Notes under the pieces: generated by a model
What the model saw: the letters and a program-made list of their open reading frames with translations, nothing else
Told to the model about the DNA's origin: nothing
Database searches by the model: none
Translations under genes and position numbers: made by a program
Assembly: GCF_016859285.1 (NCBI RefSeq)
Contig: NC_053400.1
Location: 28,532,001-28,596,000, forward strand
Source of the DNA: Xiphias gladius
Lineage: Eukaryota; Chordata; Actinopteri; Istiophoriformes; Xiphiidae
Length of the DNA: 64,000 nucleotides
Direction of reading: 5' to 3'
Shown here: positions 61,449 to 64,000 of the stretch, piece after piece
Layout of the letters: every line of letters starts with the position of its first letter
Numbering within the stretch: the stretch's first letter is position 1

Positions 61449-62540
61449 TTAAAATAGTATAAATTATTCAGTTTTGTTTTTTTTTTTTTTTCATTTGATT
61501 TTAAAAAAAAAAAATAAAAATGGAAAAAAAGTGAAACAGGTGGTCTGATTAAACACATTACTCATCAAATTCAATTGATTCATCAATCAAATCATTTAAG
61601 TAATAAAATAAACAAAAAACACAAAACACAAAAATTTTATATTTGAAAAAGCCTCTTATCATTTTTTCTTTTCATTTCTCCCATTAATTCTCATCTTTAA
61701 TTTTTTTGATTGTTCAAAAAAAAAAACAAATTTAACAATTTTTTTTTTTTTTTATTTTTTAATGCAAGAAGGGCATTTTCTTGTAACCAGTCCGACTTTT
61801 CCTACTAAAACACTCTCTAAACCAAACAACTTTTCAACTTTTTTTTCAATTTTTTTTTTTTTTAAAGATCAAAGACCACAGCACACAGCTAGAATACTCT
61901 TTAATACCTAAGACAATATTATGCATCAATAAGTGTTGTGCAATTAAAAAAAAAAAATTATTGATTGAATGAATGATGAAAATGAATGATAAATAAAATA
62001 TCCATATATGGATCTGGCTGATACCGATCCCCGCCCGCTGCAGTGGTAGTATTATGCTCATTTATGCTCCCTGTACAGAAGAAAATAGATCATGTACTTT
62101 CCGACTTATCGTCACTGCCCATGCACCTTACTTCCAATGGGATTTGGTGGATGGATGTTGACAAGCAACCCAATAATAAATTCCATTTCCCCCTCCCCAG
62201 CCCGCTCGTAGTAACTGTTTGTCCCAGTGCCCGGAAAAAGTAACATTATATAGATGTTTAAAATTTCTGACCAATTTCTCCTCCTAAAAAAAAATGTTTT
62301 TTTTTTTTTTTTTTTTTTTTTTGTGTCCTATAGCCGACTCTGATATTATTGGCTACACTGCCCACAGGATTTCCATTGGTACTGCTCCGTTTTGTTCGTT
62401 TTCTTAAGCTTTCAGAAGACCTGCACAAATACAGACGAAATGAACGCAGAGAATGGTCAGAAGGCACCGTCCGTACCCGTATACGCAGTGGCTGGCATCG
62501 CAGCATCCCTATCTTTAAAGGGCGTATTTCATTATTTTTG
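61449..62540. other. Low-complexity A/T homopolymer region
   Basis: Many runs of A and T of 9-24 bases between 61,470 and 62,325, including a T run at 62,298-62,322. A more complex segment at 62,330-62,520 has no recognised coding content. Confidence 0.7.
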
Positions 62541-63302
62541 ATATTTTACGATCTCAGAGATTATTGGATAATCAATATCATTCAATAGATTAATCACTAG
62601 TGTAAGTAATTGTTAGCTGCAGGTTGGGATTGTGGTCAAAGCAAAGTAGATAGACAAGGCAACTTAAAGAAAAACAGGTTCAAATGACAGAATGACTCCT
62701 GAACTGTAGTGAACATCACAGGCTGATGAATTAAACAGTATAAAACTCTTTAAAGCCAGCGTTTCAATTTAGAAACAAACTCAGCTCATGTTCTATACAA
62801 AACCTAATGACTGCTGCTCATGAAATCTCCTGCTCTCTCGGGCTCACAGTGGCAGCCCGTGACTGCGTTGACACGTTCCAGGATGTGCACAGAGATAGCA
62901 GAGAGAAGGAGGCAGCTTTCCCTTCGCATGTCCTCCCACATTTCATCAGCGCCAGCATAGCTGAACTGATGAACTGATGGCTCTGGACAGTTGGCAGCTG
63001 CCCACTGTTTACATTTAGCTGCCCGAGACCAGAGCTGCTGCCAATCCACAGATTCTTCTTTCTGCTGTTTTGACAGAGGCAGTGAAAGTACTGTATGTTT
63101 TAGAGAGGAGGTGTTTAGCGATTTCTTTAATCGTCACAGCTGGTGCTATTTGTCCATTTATAGAGCTCCGTGGTTGACTTGTGAGCTTCTCTAGGTGTGG
63201 CAACTCTCTCTCTATAATGGCCCTGAACACTGACTCTACTGAAAGTGGATATAACAAGGCTGCATTGTACTGTTGCCTGCAGGTGTGTGCATGCGTGTGT
63301 CT

Positions 63303-63357
<55 letters not shown>

Positions 63358-64000
63358 CACTGCTCTGCTCTGAATTCACTCACCCAATTTTTCCCTCGGT
63401 TCTATGTTGCTTCAGTACTTTTTTTTTTGCCAGATTTCAGCCAGGCCTCTCTGCCTTTGTTCCCTCAGTATATTTTATGCCTGCAGTTTTCACCCTCATG
63501 TTCTCATAGCCCACTTTTCTCCACTCTTACCAGAAGATGAAAGGGCCGAGAAGCATAGGATTTAATATATGTTATGCTGAATATACGGGACACATAATAA
63601 GCAAGGTATTTCTTTAGTTTTTGATTCTGATTTTCACAGCTGCCCAGGCAGAACGGGATCTATGAGAACAGAAATGAGAAATATATTGTATCTTAAGGGA
63701 AATCAGGATTAAGGTAACATAAGGTGATACGGGATGGATGCCCAGTTTTAGATTTTGTGCAGCATCTGTATGCAGTGAGGGGTGGAACAAAAACCAATGT
63801 GAAACAATGGGAAAAGATTTCGTTATCCTGTGATAGACCTTAGAGCGATACTACACTGAAGACCATTAATTATAGACACATTACACCACAGCAGATAGAA
63901 GACTACAAAGTACGATAAGGCCTATATAACTTAATTACTGGGCCAGTATTAGATAAGATACAGGGAGATTAAACTTTAATGGTTCTGGTGGGTTAAACTA
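62541..64000. other. Right end of window, no gene seen
   Basis: A partial 'agggctgcaac' family fragment lies at about 62,540-62,630. The rest has no recognisable exon; a 246-base minus-strand open frame at 62,804-63,049 has no known similarity and no clear splice sites. Confidence 0.5.
63306..63353. repeat. (GT)n microsatellite
   Basis: 24 tandem GT units are read directly. Open frames of alternating Cys/Val or His/Thr across it are artefacts. Confidence 0.98.

Noticed and set aside
62349-62588. Basic 79-aa plus-strand open frame
   Set aside because: No recognised domain; composition and flanking homopolymers suggest a repeat remnant.
62804-63049. 81-aa minus-strand open frame with Cys and Trp
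   Set aside because: It looks protein-like by composition, but I find no similarity and no clean splice signals; left as undetermined non-coding.
63015-63540. Open frames with Cys-Val or His-Thr repeats
   Set aside because: Both are translations of the (GT)n array on the two strands.

Overview
This window is vertebrate nuclear DNA, almost certainly from a teleost fish. Three multi-exon genes with GT-AG introns can be read, all on the minus strand. The spaces between exons carry interspersed repeats of kinds I recognise from fish genomes: a Tc1-like DNA transposon relic, a tRNA-derived SINE, an L1-like relic, palindromic MITE-like elements and many microsatellites. I cannot name the species. 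I see no operon, CRISPR array, phage, or prokaryotic feature.

Layout from left to right. Bases 1-6,000 are intergenic, possibly with a long 3' UTR at the right end. Bases 6,569-20,641 hold 20 coding exons of sin3a (about 1,294 aa), the scaffold of the SIN3-HDAC co-repressor. Its GC-rich promoter and non-coding first exon(s) lie at about 23,060-24,560. Bases 26,859-37,898 hold 14 coding exons of a 713-aa single-pass membrane protein with a signal peptide, a cysteine-rich ectodomain, a complete zona pellucida (ZP) module and a C-terminal membrane helix. I do not recognise it as a named gene. Bases 41,499-53,356 hold 8 coding exons of taldo1 (transaldolase, 338 aa). From about 53,500 to 64,000 I find no coding exon, only repeats, possible conserved non-coding DNA and one candidate untranslated first exon of a plus-strand gene lying beyond the window.

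The exon models were built by hand from splice signals. In all three genes every codon phase closes across every junction, which strongly supports them. The genes have unrelated jobs: chromatin repression, an extracellular matrix or cell-surface role, and the non-oxidative pentose phosphate pathway. They are neighbours rather than a functional unit.

I found no convincing new biological system. The most interesting items are the unnamed ZP membrane gene, with a last exon that could be skipped to give a secreted form; a diverged copy of a sin3a exon-intron junction inside another sin3a intron; long near-perfect hairpins at 24,835-24,878, 42,196-42,260 and 34,515-34,571; and nested transposon insertions.
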